Translations under genes and position numbers: made by a program
Assembly: GCF_003710905.1 (NCBI RefSeq)
Contig: NZ_RHHV01000006.1
Location: 434,001-498,000, forward strand
DNA from: Brevibacillus parabrevis
GTDB lineage: Bacteria > Bacillota > Bacilli > Brevibacillales > Brevibacillaceae
DNA length: 64,000 nucleotides
Direction of reading: 5' to 3'
The notes under the pieces: model-generated
What the model was told of the DNA's origin: nothing
The model's database searches: none
Seen by the model: the letters and a program-made list of their open reading frames with translations, nothing else
Shown: in pieces, positions 51,388 to 60,559 of the stretch
Layout: the number at the start of each line of letters is the position of its first letter
Numbering within the stretch: position 1 is the first letter of the stretch

Positions 51388-51978
51388 CTAATTGTGACGT
51401 CGTAAGTGACGATAGCGATACCAGCGATCAATCAACAAGGCCACGATCGTTGCCGCAAAGGAAGAGACGAGCGTCGTCCCGACAATCTCCACCGGATTGA
51501 CGGAGCCGTACTGCATGCGAATCGCAATCATGGTTGTCGGAATGATCGTGATGCTCGCCGTGTTGATCGCCAGCAGCGTGCACATCGCCGGGGAAGCTTT
51601 TTGCTTGTCTGGATTCAGCTTCTGCAATTCCTCCATCGCTTTCAGCCCCATCGGCGTTGCGGCATTGCCAAGACCGAGCAGATTGGCACTCATGTTCGAC
51701 AAAATATAGCCCATGGCTGGATGGCCTTTTGGCACATCGGGAAACAGCAGCTGAATAAGCGGAGACAGCACTTTGGACAACAGCGCAAGCAACCCGGATT
51801 TTTCCGCTACGCGCATAATGCCCAGCCAAAAGGCGAGGACGCTGAGCAAACCGAAGCATACGGTGACGCCTGTCTTCGCGCCTTCAAAAGCTGCGGCGTT
51901 GATTGCCTCCATGCGACCTGTGAAGGCGGCGACGACGATTGAGATGACGATCAAAGCGAGCCAGATGACATTAAGCAC
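51388..51978 (-). CDS. spmA: Spore maturation protein A
   Basis: Partner of SpmB in spore dehydration. The 196-residue membrane protein has the gate motif SANLLGLGNAATPMGLKAME and LAINTASITIIPTTMIAIR. The start is a GTG at 51978 that overlaps the dacB stop and is preceded by AGGGGGG, so translation is coupled to dacB. The longer frame to 52032 runs inside dacB and is rejected. Confidence 0.95.
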   Translation of the reverse strand: MLNVIWLALIVISIVVAAFTGRMEAINAAAFEGAKTGVTVCFGLLSVLAFWLGIMRVAEKSGLLALLSKVLSPLIQLLFPDVPKGHPAMGYILSNMSANLLGLGNAATPMGLKAMEELQKLNPDKQKASPAMCTLLAINTASITIIPTTMIAIRMQYGSVNPVEIVGTTLVSSFAATIVALLIDRWYRYRHLRRHN

Positions 51979-53143
51979 GCCACAGCCCCCCTGCCACAAT
52001 GTCCCAGAACTGCTTCCAGAACAAGTGCTCACCGCTCGCAGGCTGACTTGCCGTCGGAGCGTCGGCGCGCACGACGAGCGGCACTTGTCCGATCATGTTT
52101 TCCTTCATGTACACCTGCAAGAAACCGACGAGCTGCCCTTCCATCTGGGGGGTGATTGTCGACTGTCCCATCACAACGCGTTGTTTGATCGCTGCCTCTT
52201 CCGCAGACTGGAGCGGGTAGCGAAAAGCGTTTTGTGTCACCAAATGGGCGCCCGCTTCCATCGTAACCGGAGTTTCTGGCTGGATGTCCTGGCCTTCACC
52301 GACCAACTGCTTGACCGGAAAGTTGGCAAAGCCGTAGTCCAAAAGCTTTGCAGAATCATTCCAGTCGTCCGAAGCATTTAAAGTGATGGTCGCGAGCTGC
52401 CTTCCTTCGCGGGTAGCCGAGGCGGCGAGACAACGCTTCGCCAGCTTCGTGTAGCCTGTTTTCACCCCGTCTGCTCCGTTGTACAGATGCAGCATCTTGT
52501 TTTTGTTGAGCAGCCGTCTGTCCCACTGCTCCCCTTCCCAGGAGATGTCTTTGACCTTGGTGGAAACAATTTGCCGAAAAACCGGATTGCGCAAAGCATA
52601 GGCGGACAGCTTCGCCATATCTTCGGCCGTAGAATAGTGCTGGTTGCTGTCATCCAGTCCGTGCGGGTTAGTAAAATTCGTATGCTCCATTCCGATCATG
52701 GCTGCCTTTTCGTTCATCATATAAGTGAAGCCCGGAACCGAGCCGCCAATGTGGGTGGCAATCGTAACGGCAGCATCATTGCCTGAGCGCAGCATGAGAC
52801 CGTAGAGCAGCTCTTCCAACGTCAGCTTTTCGGATCGCTTCAAGTAGATGGACGAGCCTTCGACCCCGACAGCTTCTGGCGGTACGGTCACCTGGTCGTC
52901 GAGCTTCCCCATCTCAATGGCGACAATCGCCGTCATCGTCTTCGTCAGGCTGGCGATCCGCATCTTTTTCGTGCCGTTTTTCGAATACAGAATCCGCCCG
53001 CTCGCCACATCAATCAAGGCAGCGCCTTCGGCCGAGAGGCTTGGCTGCGCCGTTTGCGCCTGTGCTGCGGGTGGCCCAGCCAGCAATAGCTGTATAAAAA
53101 GAAAAACGACGAGTCCGCCGGACAGAAGTTTTCGTACGTTCAT
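51971..53143 (-). CDS. dacB: Sporulation D-alanyl-D-alanine carboxypeptidase (DacB)
   Basis: Penicillin-binding protein that trims cortex peptidoglycan peptides in the mother cell. The 390-residue protein has a signal peptide (residues 1-30, cleavage near AQAQ), the active-site SLTK at residues 65-68, SGN at 120-122 and KTG at 228-230, and a C-terminal amphipathic anchor. The ATG at 53143 follows GGGGAGGA; the ORF runs 87 codons further upstream without a start site. Gene order dacB-spmA-spmB is as in B. subtilis, which is a sigma-E unit. Confidence 0.95.
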   Translation of the reverse strand: MNVRKLLSGGLVVFLFIQLLLAGPPAAQAQTAQPSLSAEGAALIDVASGRILYSKNGTKKMRIASLTKTMTAIVAIEMGKLDDQVTVPPEAVGVEGSSIYLKRSEKLTLEELLYGLMLRSGNDAAVTIATHIGGSVPGFTYMMNEKAAMIGMEHTNFTNPHGLDDSNQHYSTAEDMAKLSAYALRNPVFRQIVSTKVKDISWEGEQWDRRLLNKNKMLHLYNGADGVKTGYTKLAKRCLAASATREGRQLATITLNASDDWNDSAKLLDYGFANFPVKQLVGEGQDIQPETPVTMEAGAHLVTQNAFRYPLQSAEEAAIKQRVVMGQSTITPQMEGQLVGFLQVYMKENMIGQVPLVVRADAPTASQPASGEHLFWKQFWDIVAGGLWRA

Positions 53144-53240
53144 ACACGTCCTCCCCATCCCCAAAAGTACAACGATACACAGGTTTGTACATATATATGG
53201 GGACGAGTCGGGCGGTAGTACGAAAAACTGTCCGGAGCGA

Positions 53241-53825
53241 CTAATCGTTTGCTTTTTCTTCCTGTCTGCCAAAAAGAGCAGAGGCTTCCATGCGGACTTC
53301 CTCGATATCCAGGTTGACAGGCGGTTCGGGTAGATCGGCAATTTCGCGCAGTCCGAAATGCTCGAGAAACTCTTTGGTGGTCGCGTACAAAATCGGGCGT
53401 CCAATCCCTTCGGCTCTCCCCGCTTCGCGAATCAACTGTTTCGACAAAAGCGTATTGAGTGCCTTTTCGCATTTTACACCGCGTATTTCTTCGATTTCCG
53501 AGCGCGTCAACGGCTGCTTGTAGGCAATGATGGCAAGCGTCTCCAGTGCTGCCTGGGACAGCGTCGATTGCCCAGGCGAAGTGGCTAGTCGCTCGAAATA
53601 AGGAACATGCTCGGGCAAGGTCGTCAACTGATACGCTTTGGCCACTTCGACGATTTGCACGCCGCGCCCTGCCCGGCGAAAGTCCGCTTTCATGTCCTCG
53701 ATCAAGTCAACGACCTCTTCTTCCGATACCTCGACGATTTCACTAATCTCCTTGGCATCGATTCCTTCATCTCCCGAGATGAACAGCAAGCCTTCGATCA
53801 CGCCTTTGAGCTTGTCATAGTCCAT
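53241..53825 (-). CDS. scpB: Segregation and condensation protein B
   Basis: Winged-helix (kite) subunit of the SMC-ScpAB condensin. The 194-residue protein starts MDYDKLKGVIEGLLF and has QAALETLAIIAYKQPLTRSE and the conserved RGVKCEKAL. Start at ATG 53825 with AAGGAG; it overlaps the scpA end by 11 nt. The upstream in-frame ATG codons add an unneeded tail. The order scpA-scpB is the standard one. Confidence 0.96.
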   Translation of the reverse strand: MDYDKLKGVIEGLLFISGDEGIDAKEISEIVEVSEEEVVDLIEDMKADFRRAGRGVQIVEVAKAYQLTTLPEHVPYFERLATSPGQSTLSQAALETLAIIAYKQPLTRSEIEEIRGVKCEKALNTLLSKQLIREAGRAEGIGRPILYATTKEFLEHFGLREIADLPEPPVNLDIEEVRMEASALFGRQEEKAND

Positions 53826-54576
53826 CGTTGTGGGCTCCTTCCGCATCACAGATCATGATGTCTTGAAACAGTTGATTTTGCACACACGTAATATGCTTTG
53901 CCTTCATCAGCTCCAGCAAAGCGAGAAACGTCGTGACGATTTCCGAGCGGGTCGCTCCCTGGGCAAAAAGCTGGGAGAAGCGCACCATGCCCCCTCCGAC
54001 GCGAACCAGCTGGCGAATCTGCGTCATCCGGTCCTTGATGGAGATTTCATCGCGGGAAACCTTTGTCATCGGTTCCTTGTCTTTCGCTTTTTGCACGAGT
54101 TTTTCCAGCGCATTGACCAGATCGTACAACGTCACGTTTTTGACGGTCGTATCTTCCTCGCGCGCATACGGAGCCAAATTTTCCGCAGGGCGGGTAAACA
54201 CCTGGTTGCGGCCGATCTCCATCTCGCGCAGTTGCTCAGCCAGCAGCTTGTAGCGCTTGTATTCCAACAGTCGCGCCACCAGCTCTTCCCGCGGATCGAC
54301 CTCGTCGACGTCCATGTCGAGAAAAGGCTGGAACACGTGCTCTTCTTTTCGCGGCAAAAGCATTTTGCTTTTGATCGAAAGAAGGGTCGCCGCCATCACG
54401 ACAAACTCGCTGGCCACATCGAGTTGCAGCTCTTGCATGCGATCGATCGTCGCGAGGTATTGCTCGGTAATTTCCGCAATCGGAATGTCGTAAATGTCTA
54501 CTTCTGCCTTGTCGATCAGATGAAGCAAAAGGTCAAGGGGCCCTTCAAATGAATCAAGTTTGATGCTGTAGGCCAA
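53815..54576 (-). CDS. scpA: Segregation and condensation protein A
   Basis: Kleisin subunit that bridges the SMC heads. The 253-residue protein begins with the family segment YSIKLDSFEGPLDLLLHLID and has DVASEFVVMAATLLSIKSKM and the C-terminal winged helix (ATRSEIVTTFLALLELMK). The start is a TTG at 54576 with AGGGG upstream; no ATG gives the family N terminus, and the frame to 54642 overlaps the next gene's end. A 20-nt gap separates it from the M50 protease gene. Confidence 0.94.
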   Translation of the reverse strand: MAYSIKLDSFEGPLDLLLHLIDKAEVDIYDIPIAEITEQYLATIDRMQELQLDVASEFVVMAATLLSIKSKMLLPRKEEHVFQPFLDMDVDEVDPREELVARLLEYKRYKLLAEQLREMEIGRNQVFTRPAENLAPYAREEDTTVKNVTLYDLVNALEKLVQKAKDKEPMTKVSRDEISIKDRMTQIRQLVRVGGGMVRFSQLFAQGATRSEIVTTFLALLELMKAKHITCVQNQLFQDIMICDAEGAHNDGL

Positions 54577-54596
54577 AAGACGTCCCCTCGTTTCCT

Positions 54597-55265
54597 TTAA
54601 ATGAACACGCTGATGATGCTTCCGGCAACTTTTTGCACCCACATCACCATTAATCCCATAGGTATACCGAAAATGGTTGCGCTAACACCCGGGATGAAAA
54701 TCAGCAGAAGCAACAACCAAGGACCATAGATTTCGAAATTGTAAAAGGCTCCATCCCATCTGCGCGGAGACAGGAAGCGCAAAATCTTATACCCGTCGAG
54801 CGGGGGAACTGGCAGCAGGTTGAACACAAACAAGCCCACATTGATGAAGACACAGTATTCCAGTGTTGTTTTCAATGCGAATGCAGCTTTTTCGCTCATT
54901 CCGTCCATCACGCCGTAATAACGTGTGAGTATGTAAATGATACAGAACAGAATCGCCAGCACCAGGTTGATCAATGGCCCAGCAGCCGACACATACACGA
55001 TACCGAGTCGCTTGTTCCCGCGAAATTGCAGCGGATTGATCGGCACAGGCTTGGCCCAGCCGAACGGTCCAAACAAAATGAGAATCAACCCGAACGGATC
55101 GATGTGCGGGATCGGATTTATCGTTAAGCGGCCCTCGTTTTTGGCGGTATTGTCGCCCAGTTTCCAGGCGACAAAGGCGTGCGCCCATTCGTGCAAGCTG
55201 AAAGCGATAACGAATGCAATCATGCGAAACGGTACCGTTTTCCAATCAAAATGAAATAGATCCAT
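54597..55265 (-). CDS. Small M50 site-2 protease family protein
   Basis: A 222-residue membrane metalloprotease of the compact YwhC-like type. It has the zinc motif SLHEWAHAFVAW (HExxH), NPIPHIDPFGLILILFGPFGWAKPVP, and the third ligand in LLPVPPLDGYKIL. It has about five helices and no PDZ domain. Substrate is unknown. It precedes scpA on the same strand in place of B. subtilis ypuF. Confidence 0.92.
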   Translation of the reverse strand: MDLFHFDWKTVPFRMIAFVIAFSLHEWAHAFVAWKLGDNTAKNEGRLTINPIPHIDPFGLILILFGPFGWAKPVPINPLQFRGNKRLGIVYVSAAGPLINLVLAILFCIIYILTRYYGVMDGMSEKAAFALKTTLEYCVFINVGLFVFNLLPVPPLDGYKILRFLSPRRWDGAFYNFEIYGPWLLLLLIFIPGVSATIFGIPMGLMVMWVQKVAGSIISVFI

Positions 55266-55449
55266 TGGTTCCCCCTTAACAGCTTCGCAAAAAACCCAGC
55301 GCCATTCCCTAAGCTTTGCTCGGCAAAAAATCGTCTACCTTCTAGGATACCAGCAGATGGATAGGCTTACAAGTCTCTTCAAGACTGGCGTTTGGGGCTG
55401 AAAGAGCCGGGCGTGATGCTCGTGAGGCATTGGCTTTTCCGATGTGCGA

Positions 55450-55486
55450 AAAGAAAAGCACCGACAAGCAAAAGCCTGTCGGTGCC
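55450..55486 (-). terminator. Terminator after the AT-rich gene
   Basis: Nine-base arms GCACCGACA and TGTCGGTGC with a ten-base loop and minus-strand TTTTCTTTT. Confidence 0.83.
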
Positions 55487-55543
55487 GCAAATCGTTGATT
55501 AATAGAGTAATAGAGTAGCCAAAATTGATTCGAAGGCTAAGTC

Positions 55544-55966
55544 CTATTCTCTGTCATTCACTGCAATTAAAGTACCCAACATAGTGAATAGGAAACCAAC
55601 CAAAGCAATGAAGCTGTTATCACCGTTACTGATTTCCCCAAACTGAAACAATCGAAATAAGAACCAAATAACAAAGAGTGTATAGCCTACTACCGCCCAA
55701 TTTAAAAACACTTTTAAGAGCTTCTTTTTGGCTCTCTTTTCTACAATATCAATCCCTTTTCCAGTTATTCTCACTACATATTCACTTTGATTTACCTCAT
55801 TTATTGCAAGCCATCCATGATCCTCCAAATACAAGTAGGCTGTATATTTTAATAGCGAACTTTTATCGTTGCAATTTAATGTCTCATGCGTAAACTTTCC
55901 CTCTGTCTGTTGATTTTTGTACACTTCTTTCAATAAATCAAGTCTACCTCTTTGCGTTATAGCCAC
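55544..55966 (-). CDS. AT-rich membrane protein with possible winged-helix N terminus
   Basis: Not recognised. The 140-residue protein has an N-terminal domain of about 80 residues (LLKEVYKNQQTEGKFTHETL, then LYLEDHGWLAINE and YVVRITGKGIDIVE) that reads like a winged-helix fold. Two C-terminal membrane helices follow (residues about 87-110 and 118-136). The coding region is visibly richer in A and T and uses AT-ending codons more than its neighbours, which suggests transfer. The ATG at 55966 lacks a strong ribosome binding site (GAGGGGGA lies about 11 nt upstream). Not part of the B. subtilis order. Confidence 0.72.
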   Translation of the reverse strand: MAITQRGRLDLLKEVYKNQQTEGKFTHETLNCNDKSSLLKYTAYLYLEDHGWLAINEVNQSEYVVRITGKGIDIVEKRAKKKLLKVFLNWAVVGYTLFVIWFLFRLFQFGEISNGDNSFIALVGFLFTMLGTLIAVNDRE

Positions 55967-56088
55967 TCTCTTCTCCCCCTCCTGATTACAACCGATTCGA
56001 CAGAATCTAACAGTTTCCTGTATAACTTTTGCTTAAAATGGCAGTGTTGTGGGGAATAAGCTGAAATAACTAAACCAGCGGGATGTAA

Positions 56089-56118
56089 TTGGACGACAAC
56101 CATGACGCGTGGTAAAAT
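56089..56118 (+). promoter_or_regulatory. Sigma-A promoter of ppiB
   Basis: TTGGAC at 56089-56094 and TAAAAT at 56113-56118, spacer 18 nt, about 37 nt before the start codon. Confidence 0.5.
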
Positions 56119-56154
56119 AGGAACGTTAACTTTACAAGGTCTGGAGGCTCATCC

Positions 56155-56589
56155 ATGAAAAAAGCGCACATCACCATGGAAAATGGTAATCAAATCGAGC
56201 TGGAGCTGTTCGATCAAGAAGCTCCAGGAACTGTCGGCAACTTTGAAAAGCTGGCAAACGAAGGTTTCTACAATGGTCTGTCTTTCCACCGTGTCATCCC
56301 TGGCTTCGTAGCACAAGGCGGTTGCCCATACGGAACTGGCACTGGCGGTCCTGGTTACACTATCAAATGTGAAACCAAAGGAAACCCGCACAAACACCAA
56401 CGCGGTGCCCTCTCGATGGCGCACGCAGGAAAAGACACAGGCGGCAGCCAGTTCTTCATCTGCTACGACGCGTTCCCTCACCTCGATGGCGTACATACTG
56501 TATTTGGCCGCGTGACTTCCGGTTTGGAGCATGTTGACGCGATCAAGCAAGGCGATAAAATGAAAGAAGTCAAGGTATTGGGAGAATAA
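56155..56589 (+). CDS. ppiB: Peptidyl-prolyl cis-trans isomerase B (cyclophilin)
   Basis: Cytosolic cyclophilin that speeds proline isomerisation in folding proteins. The 144-residue protein has the active-site string [25 protein letters not shown], and the substrate-groove [16 protein letters not shown] and [14 protein letters not shown]. It matches B. subtilis PpiB closely. TCTGGAGG precedes the ATG. It stands alone with its own promoter and terminator. Confidence 0.97.
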   Translation: MKKAHITMENGNQIELELFDQEAPGTVGNFEKLANEGFYNGLSFHRVIPGFVAQGGCPYGTGTGGPGYTIKCETKGNPHKHQRGALSMAHAGKDTGGSQFFICYDAFPHLDGVHTVFGRVTSGLEHVDAIKQGDKMKEVKVLGE

Positions 56590-56602
56590 GACTCACCTAG
56601 TA

Positions 56603-56641
56603 CAAAAAGACACTAGCAGTAATTTGCTAGTGTCTTTTTTA
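56603..56641. terminator. Bidirectional terminator between ppiB and the GGDEF-EAL gene
   Basis: AAAAAGACACTAGCA and TGCTAGTGTCTTTTT arms around an eight-base loop, between convergent genes. Confidence 0.88.
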
Positions 56642-56651
56642 TTTGATTTTT

Positions 56652-58931
56652 TCAACATCCACCCGCAGTCTCCACACTCGCCTGCTCTTCCCTCTCGCGG
56701 TCGCGAACAAACACCGTTCCCGGATACGATTTCGCCCACTTTTTCACATCGGCCGCCCGGCGCGCCACGGCTTCCGCGCTCGTAAACATGCCTGGCCCCA
56801 AGTCCACGCCTGCCATGGACATCGACAATTGCACATCGTCTCCCATCCGGCATTTTTCGTAGATGTCCGTAAAATAGGAGGAAAACGAGTCAATCAAATA
56901 CGTGACAAGCGCATCCACATGATCTGCCGCGGTGATGAGGATAAAGTCGTCGCCGCCGATATGCCCGATGAAGTCATTGCCGCTTCCAAAGCGCCGGGAG
57001 GCATCCCGAAGCAAATTCGCCGTCCGCACGATGATTTGATCGCCCACTTCAAAGCCGTAGCGGTCATTAAACCATTTGAAGCGGTCGAGATCGCAGTAAA
57101 TCACCATCTGCGCCTCTCGCTGCTTGATCCGCCCGTTCAGTTCGCGCTCGATTTGCACGTTGCCTGGAAGCCCTGTCAGCGGATTGGCGGAACTGGCCAT
57201 CTCCAGCTTGATCGAAGCCATCTTGTCGAGCAAATTTTGCACGGTCACAATGCCCAAATACTCGTTCTGCTCCCCGACGATGATCACGACGTCATAGAGA
57301 TGATAGGCGTCGCGCGCCATGGCTCGTTTCGCTACCTCGTCCAGCCGGTCGTTTTTGCTGGCCTTCAGCGGGTTCGTGTTCATGATGTGGGAAACAGGCC
57401 GCTCGTAATAGAGGGCGATGCCGTACTGGCCGCCAAGAATTTGATAGAGCGAAAAGCGCATGACCAACCCGATCGGTCTGCCCTCTTCCAGGACGACTAC
57501 GCTTTCAATTCGCTGGTTTTGCTCGAAAATTTCATGGACGCGCCGCACCCTGACGTGCTTTTCCACGCAAATCGTCTTGGCCAAAATCTCCGTCATGTCT
57601 GGTGCGACGATGATCGTCTCTTTCGCACCGTCTCTTTGCTTCTCCTGCATATAGCGCAAAAAGTTCATCGCCTGACCCGATACTTGCGCCATCCCTTTGT
57701 CCGGCTTGCCCAAATAGTAGCCTTGGCCGTAGACCACCCCTACGTCCATCAGCGTCTCCAGCTCGCGCTCCGTCTCGATGCCTTCCGCAATAATCTTGCA
57801 ATTGACCTTCTCGGCGAATGAGACGAACGTTTCCAGCAGCGCCTGCTTGATCGGGTCGACATCGATATTGCGGATGAGCGACATGTCCAGTTTGATGAAA
57901 TCGGGGTAAATCTCCGTAATCGATTCCAGGCTGGAATAGCCCGCACCTGCATCATCGACGGCGATCAAATAGCCTTTTTTCCGGTACTCTTCGATAATTT
58001 TGCGAAACACCGCGTAGTTCGTAATCGCGTGACGCTCCGTTATTTCAAAGACGATGTTATGCGGGTTCAGGCCGTAATTGGCGAGCAAGCTCTGAACCTT
58101 TCCCCTCAGCAAAAAGGGATCGTCTATCGCCCTTGGATCAAGGTTAATGAACAACTTTTCATTCGGATTTAAATAGCGCAGCTGTTCCAATGCTCGCTTG
58201 CGGCAAATATGCTCCAGCCGAAACACGGTATCCGTCTCCTCCGCATAGCTGAACAATGTCGCGGGCGTCGCAAACGGACTGTTTTGCGGGCCGCGAGCAA
58301 GCGCCTCCCACCCTAACGCCTGGCCGTCTGGCAGGTGAATGATCGGCATAAAATGCATGTTCACATTTTCTTCCGCAAGCAGCTTGTGAAATTGGGTCAT
58401 GTGCGTGTACTTTTCCGATGTAATCCCGTACTTCGCCATGTGGACGGCGTGTTTCACCGACGTGTACATTTCCCGGACGATATCATGACCCGCGATGGTA
58501 GCATAGCCGATATGCACCCGCAAGTCTTCCCGGTTGACGAAGCTGACCTGACGATTCAGCTGCCGCTCCGCCAGCTCCTGAAAATGGATGGAAAGCATGC
58601 GGCAATCTTCATCGCTTACCTGTCCGCCAAAAGACACATAAATGGCGAAATCGTCGCCCCACAGCTTCTGAATCGCCAAAATCTTGCCTTTTATTTCGAA
58701 TGCCTGGCGAGCTACTCCCGGCAATATTCCTTCAAAAATGTGCAGCACGCGTTTGGCGCTCGTATCGCCGTAGCGCTGCTCCACTTCCGTCATTTTGACA
58801 ATATCGACATAAAACATGACGACGTTGCGGCCTTTCTCGATTTCCTGCCGAATGACGTTCTTCATCCATTGACGCTTATCCAGGGAAAAATAGGGAAAGC
58901 GCCGAAACTTTTTGATGAGAGTCGACAACAT
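56652..58931 (-). CDS. Four-domain c-di-GMP protein: degenerate GGDEF-EAL-CBS pair-GGDEF
   Basis: A 759-residue soluble protein. Residues 30-175 form a degenerate GGDEF domain (WGDDF at 91-95). Residues about 185-430 are an EAL domain with catalytic residues intact: EALAR 209-213, INLDP, FEITER 295-300, DDAGAG 326-331, IKLDM, AEGIE and YGQGYYLG. Residues about 445-575 carry two CBS repeats that could bind a nucleotide. Residues 585-740 form a second GGDEF with GGDDF at 659-663, apparently competent, without a clear RxxD inhibitory site. It could both make and break c-di-GMP. ATG 58931 follows GGAGGA. Confidence 0.92.
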   Translation of the reverse strand: MLSTLIKKFRRFPYFSLDKRQWMKNVIRQEIEKGRNVVMFYVDIVKMTEVEQRYGDTSAKRVLHIFEGILPGVARQAFEIKGKILAIQKLWGDDFAIYVSFGGQVSDEDCRMLSIHFQELAERQLNRQVSFVNREDLRVHIGYATIAGHDIVREMYTSVKHAVHMAKYGITSEKYTHMTQFHKLLAEENVNMHFMPIIHLPDGQALGWEALARGPQNSPFATPATLFSYAEETDTVFRLEHICRKRALEQLRYLNPNEKLFINLDPRAIDDPFLLRGKVQSLLANYGLNPHNIVFEITERHAITNYAVFRKIIEEYRKKGYLIAVDDAGAGYSSLESITEIYPDFIKLDMSLIRNIDVDPIKQALLETFVSFAEKVNCKIIAEGIETERELETLMDVGVVYGQGYYLGKPDKGMAQVSGQAMNFLRYMQEKQRDGAKETIIVAPDMTEILAKTICVEKHVRVRRVHEIFEQNQRIESVVVLEEGRPIGLVMRFSLYQILGGQYGIALYYERPVSHIMNTNPLKASKNDRLDEVAKRAMARDAYHLYDVVIIVGEQNEYLGIVTVQNLLDKMASIKLEMASSANPLTGLPGNVQIERELNGRIKQREAQMVIYCDLDRFKWFNDRYGFEVGDQIIVRTANLLRDASRRFGSGNDFIGHIGGDDFILITAADHVDALVTYLIDSFSSYFTDIYEKCRMGDDVQLSMSMAGVDLGPGMFTSAEAVARRAADVKKWAKSYPGTVFVRDREREEQASVETAGGC

Positions 58932-59005
58932 GCTGTATCTGTCCTCCTCGCCACCTCCATTATGGCAGGGAAGATTTAATTTTTCGTGAATGCCAGATGA
59001 AGGAA

Positions 59006-59043
59006 ATATAAAGACCCTTCCTGTGCTTTTCGGAAGGGTCTTG
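59006..59043 (-). terminator. Intrinsic terminator after lysA
   Basis: Eleven-base arms AAGACCCTTCC and GGAAGGGTCTT with a ten-base loop, 20 nt after the lysA stop. Confidence 0.85.
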
Positions 59044-59062
59044 GTCTGCTTTTTTGGATCGC

Positions 59063-60385
59063 TTAGCGCTGCAATTGCGCCCGTTTCGGCAAAAGATCGT
59101 GGCCGACGACATCTGCGTACGTCTCGCGTTTTACTACCAGCTCGGCTTCTCCCTCTTTGACGAACACAACAGCAGGACGAGCGATGCGGTTGTAGTTGTT
59201 GGACATGGAATATCCGTATGCGCCCGTGCTGGTTACGGCCAAAATGTCGCCAGCCGCAGCAGGAGGAAGCTTCACGTCCCAGATCAGCATATCGCCAGAC
59301 TCACAGCATTTTCCGGCGATGGAGACGACTTCTGTGGCACTCTCGTTCATTTTGTTGGCAATCGCCGCTTCGTATTGCGCGTTGTACAGCGCCGGACGCA
59401 AGTTGTCCGTCATTCCGCCGTCAACGGCAACGTATTTGCGCACATTCGGAATTTCTTTATGCGAACCGATTCGGTACAAAGTGGTGCCTGCATCTCCGAC
59501 AATGCTGCGGCCCGGCTCGATCCACAGCTCAGGCAGCGGGATTTCACGCGCTGTCAGCTCCTCGCGCACGAGATCGGTAATCGCCTTGATGTACGTCTCG
59601 GCTGGCTGTGGCGTATCGCCCTCTACGTAGCGGATTCCGAAGCCGCCGCCGACATTCAGTACCTCTGGAAGGAAGCCATGCTTGTCTTTTGCGTCACCAA
59701 GCAACTCAGTCAACCGCTTCACCGCAACAAGGAAACCGTCTGTCTCAAAAATTTGCGAGCCGATATGGCTATGAACGCCCAATAAGTGCAGATGATTGCT
59801 CTCGTGCGCATAGCGGATCGCTTTCAGAGCTTGCCCGTTTTGCACATCGAAGCCGAATTTCGAGTCGATTTGCCCGGTGGAAATATATTCGTGCGTATGA
59901 GCTTCTACGCCAGGCGTTACGCGCAAGAGGACGGCAACCTTTTCGCCGCGCTCCTTCGCAACTTCTGCCAGCGTGTGCAGCTCATAAAAGTTGTCTACCA
60001 CAAAACAGCCGATCTTCGCATCCAAAGCCATGTTGATTTCGTCCAGCGACTTGTTGTTGCCGTGGAAGTGAATGCGATCAGCAGGAAAGCCCGCTTGCAA
60101 GGCTGTGTACAGCTCCCCGCCCGATACGACGTCGAGCGAAAGCCCTTCCTCCTCGATCAGCTTGCACATCGCCATCGTACAGAAAGCTTTGCTTGCGTAA
60201 GCTACCTGAAAAGAGAATCCCGTCTGGCTGAACGCCTCCACAAAGCTGCGGCATTTCGCGCGAATTTGCGCCTCGTCATAGACGTACAGCGGTGTTCCGT
60301 ACGTAGCCGCCAGACTTGTTGTGTCACAGCCCCCGATTTCAAGATGCCCCTGCTCGTTTACTCGACTTGTCCCGTGTAAAAACAT
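59063..60385 (-). CDS. lysA: Diaminopimelate decarboxylase
   Basis: PLP enzyme for the last step of lysine synthesis. The 440-residue protein has the cofactor lysine K66 in VAYASKAFCT, the substrate and cofactor segments DVVSGGELYTAL and GVHSHIGSQIFE, WIEPGRSIVGDAG, and the C-terminal CESGDMLIWD with the active-site cysteine. ATG 60385 follows GGGAGGAG. I see no lysine riboswitch or T-box in its short leader. It follows the spoVA operon, as in B. subtilis. Confidence 0.97.
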   Translation of the reverse strand: MFLHGTSRVNEQGHLEIGGCDTTSLAATYGTPLYVYDEAQIRAKCRSFVEAFSQTGFSFQVAYASKAFCTMAMCKLIEEEGLSLDVVSGGELYTALQAGFPADRIHFHGNNKSLDEINMALDAKIGCFVVDNFYELHTLAEVAKERGEKVAVLLRVTPGVEAHTHEYISTGQIDSKFGFDVQNGQALKAIRYAHESNHLHLLGVHSHIGSQIFETDGFLVAVKRLTELLGDAKDKHGFLPEVLNVGGGFGIRYVEGDTPQPAETYIKAITDLVREELTAREIPLPELWIEPGRSIVGDAGTTLYRIGSHKEIPNVRKYVAVDGGMTDNLRPALYNAQYEAAIANKMNESATEVVSIAGKCCESGDMLIWDVKLPPAAAGDILAVTSTGAYGYSMSNNYNRIARPAVVFVKEGEAELVVKRETYADVVGHDLLPKRAQLQR

Positions 60386-60439
60386 ATTTGGCTCCTCCCA
60401 GTCTGATCACGCCGATCCTAATAGCCCAGATCCTATAGA

Positions 60440-60471
60440 GAAAGGCAACCGACAAAAAGCGTCAGTTGCCA
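60440..60471 (-). terminator. Terminator after the spoVA operon
   Basis: GGCAACTGAC and GTCGGTTGCC arms (one mismatch) with a seven-base loop, then TTTCTC on the minus strand; about 90 nt past the spoVAF stop. Confidence 0.7.
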
Positions 60472-60559
60472 AACATAACAAGCATCGTAAGGCTTCCCCA
60501 TTCAATGTACTACAAGGCTGTGCGTTTGACAATGGGTGTTGGCATCCGTTTTCAGAATA

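Noticed and set aside
53144-53240. Sigma-E promoter upstream of dacB
   Set aside because: An AT-rich segment exists, but I could not align convincing -35 and -10 boxes, so none is reported.
60386-60480. Lysine riboswitch or T-box upstream of lysA
   Set aside because: The leader is under 100 nt and contains only the spoVA-operon terminator and the lysA ribosome binding site.
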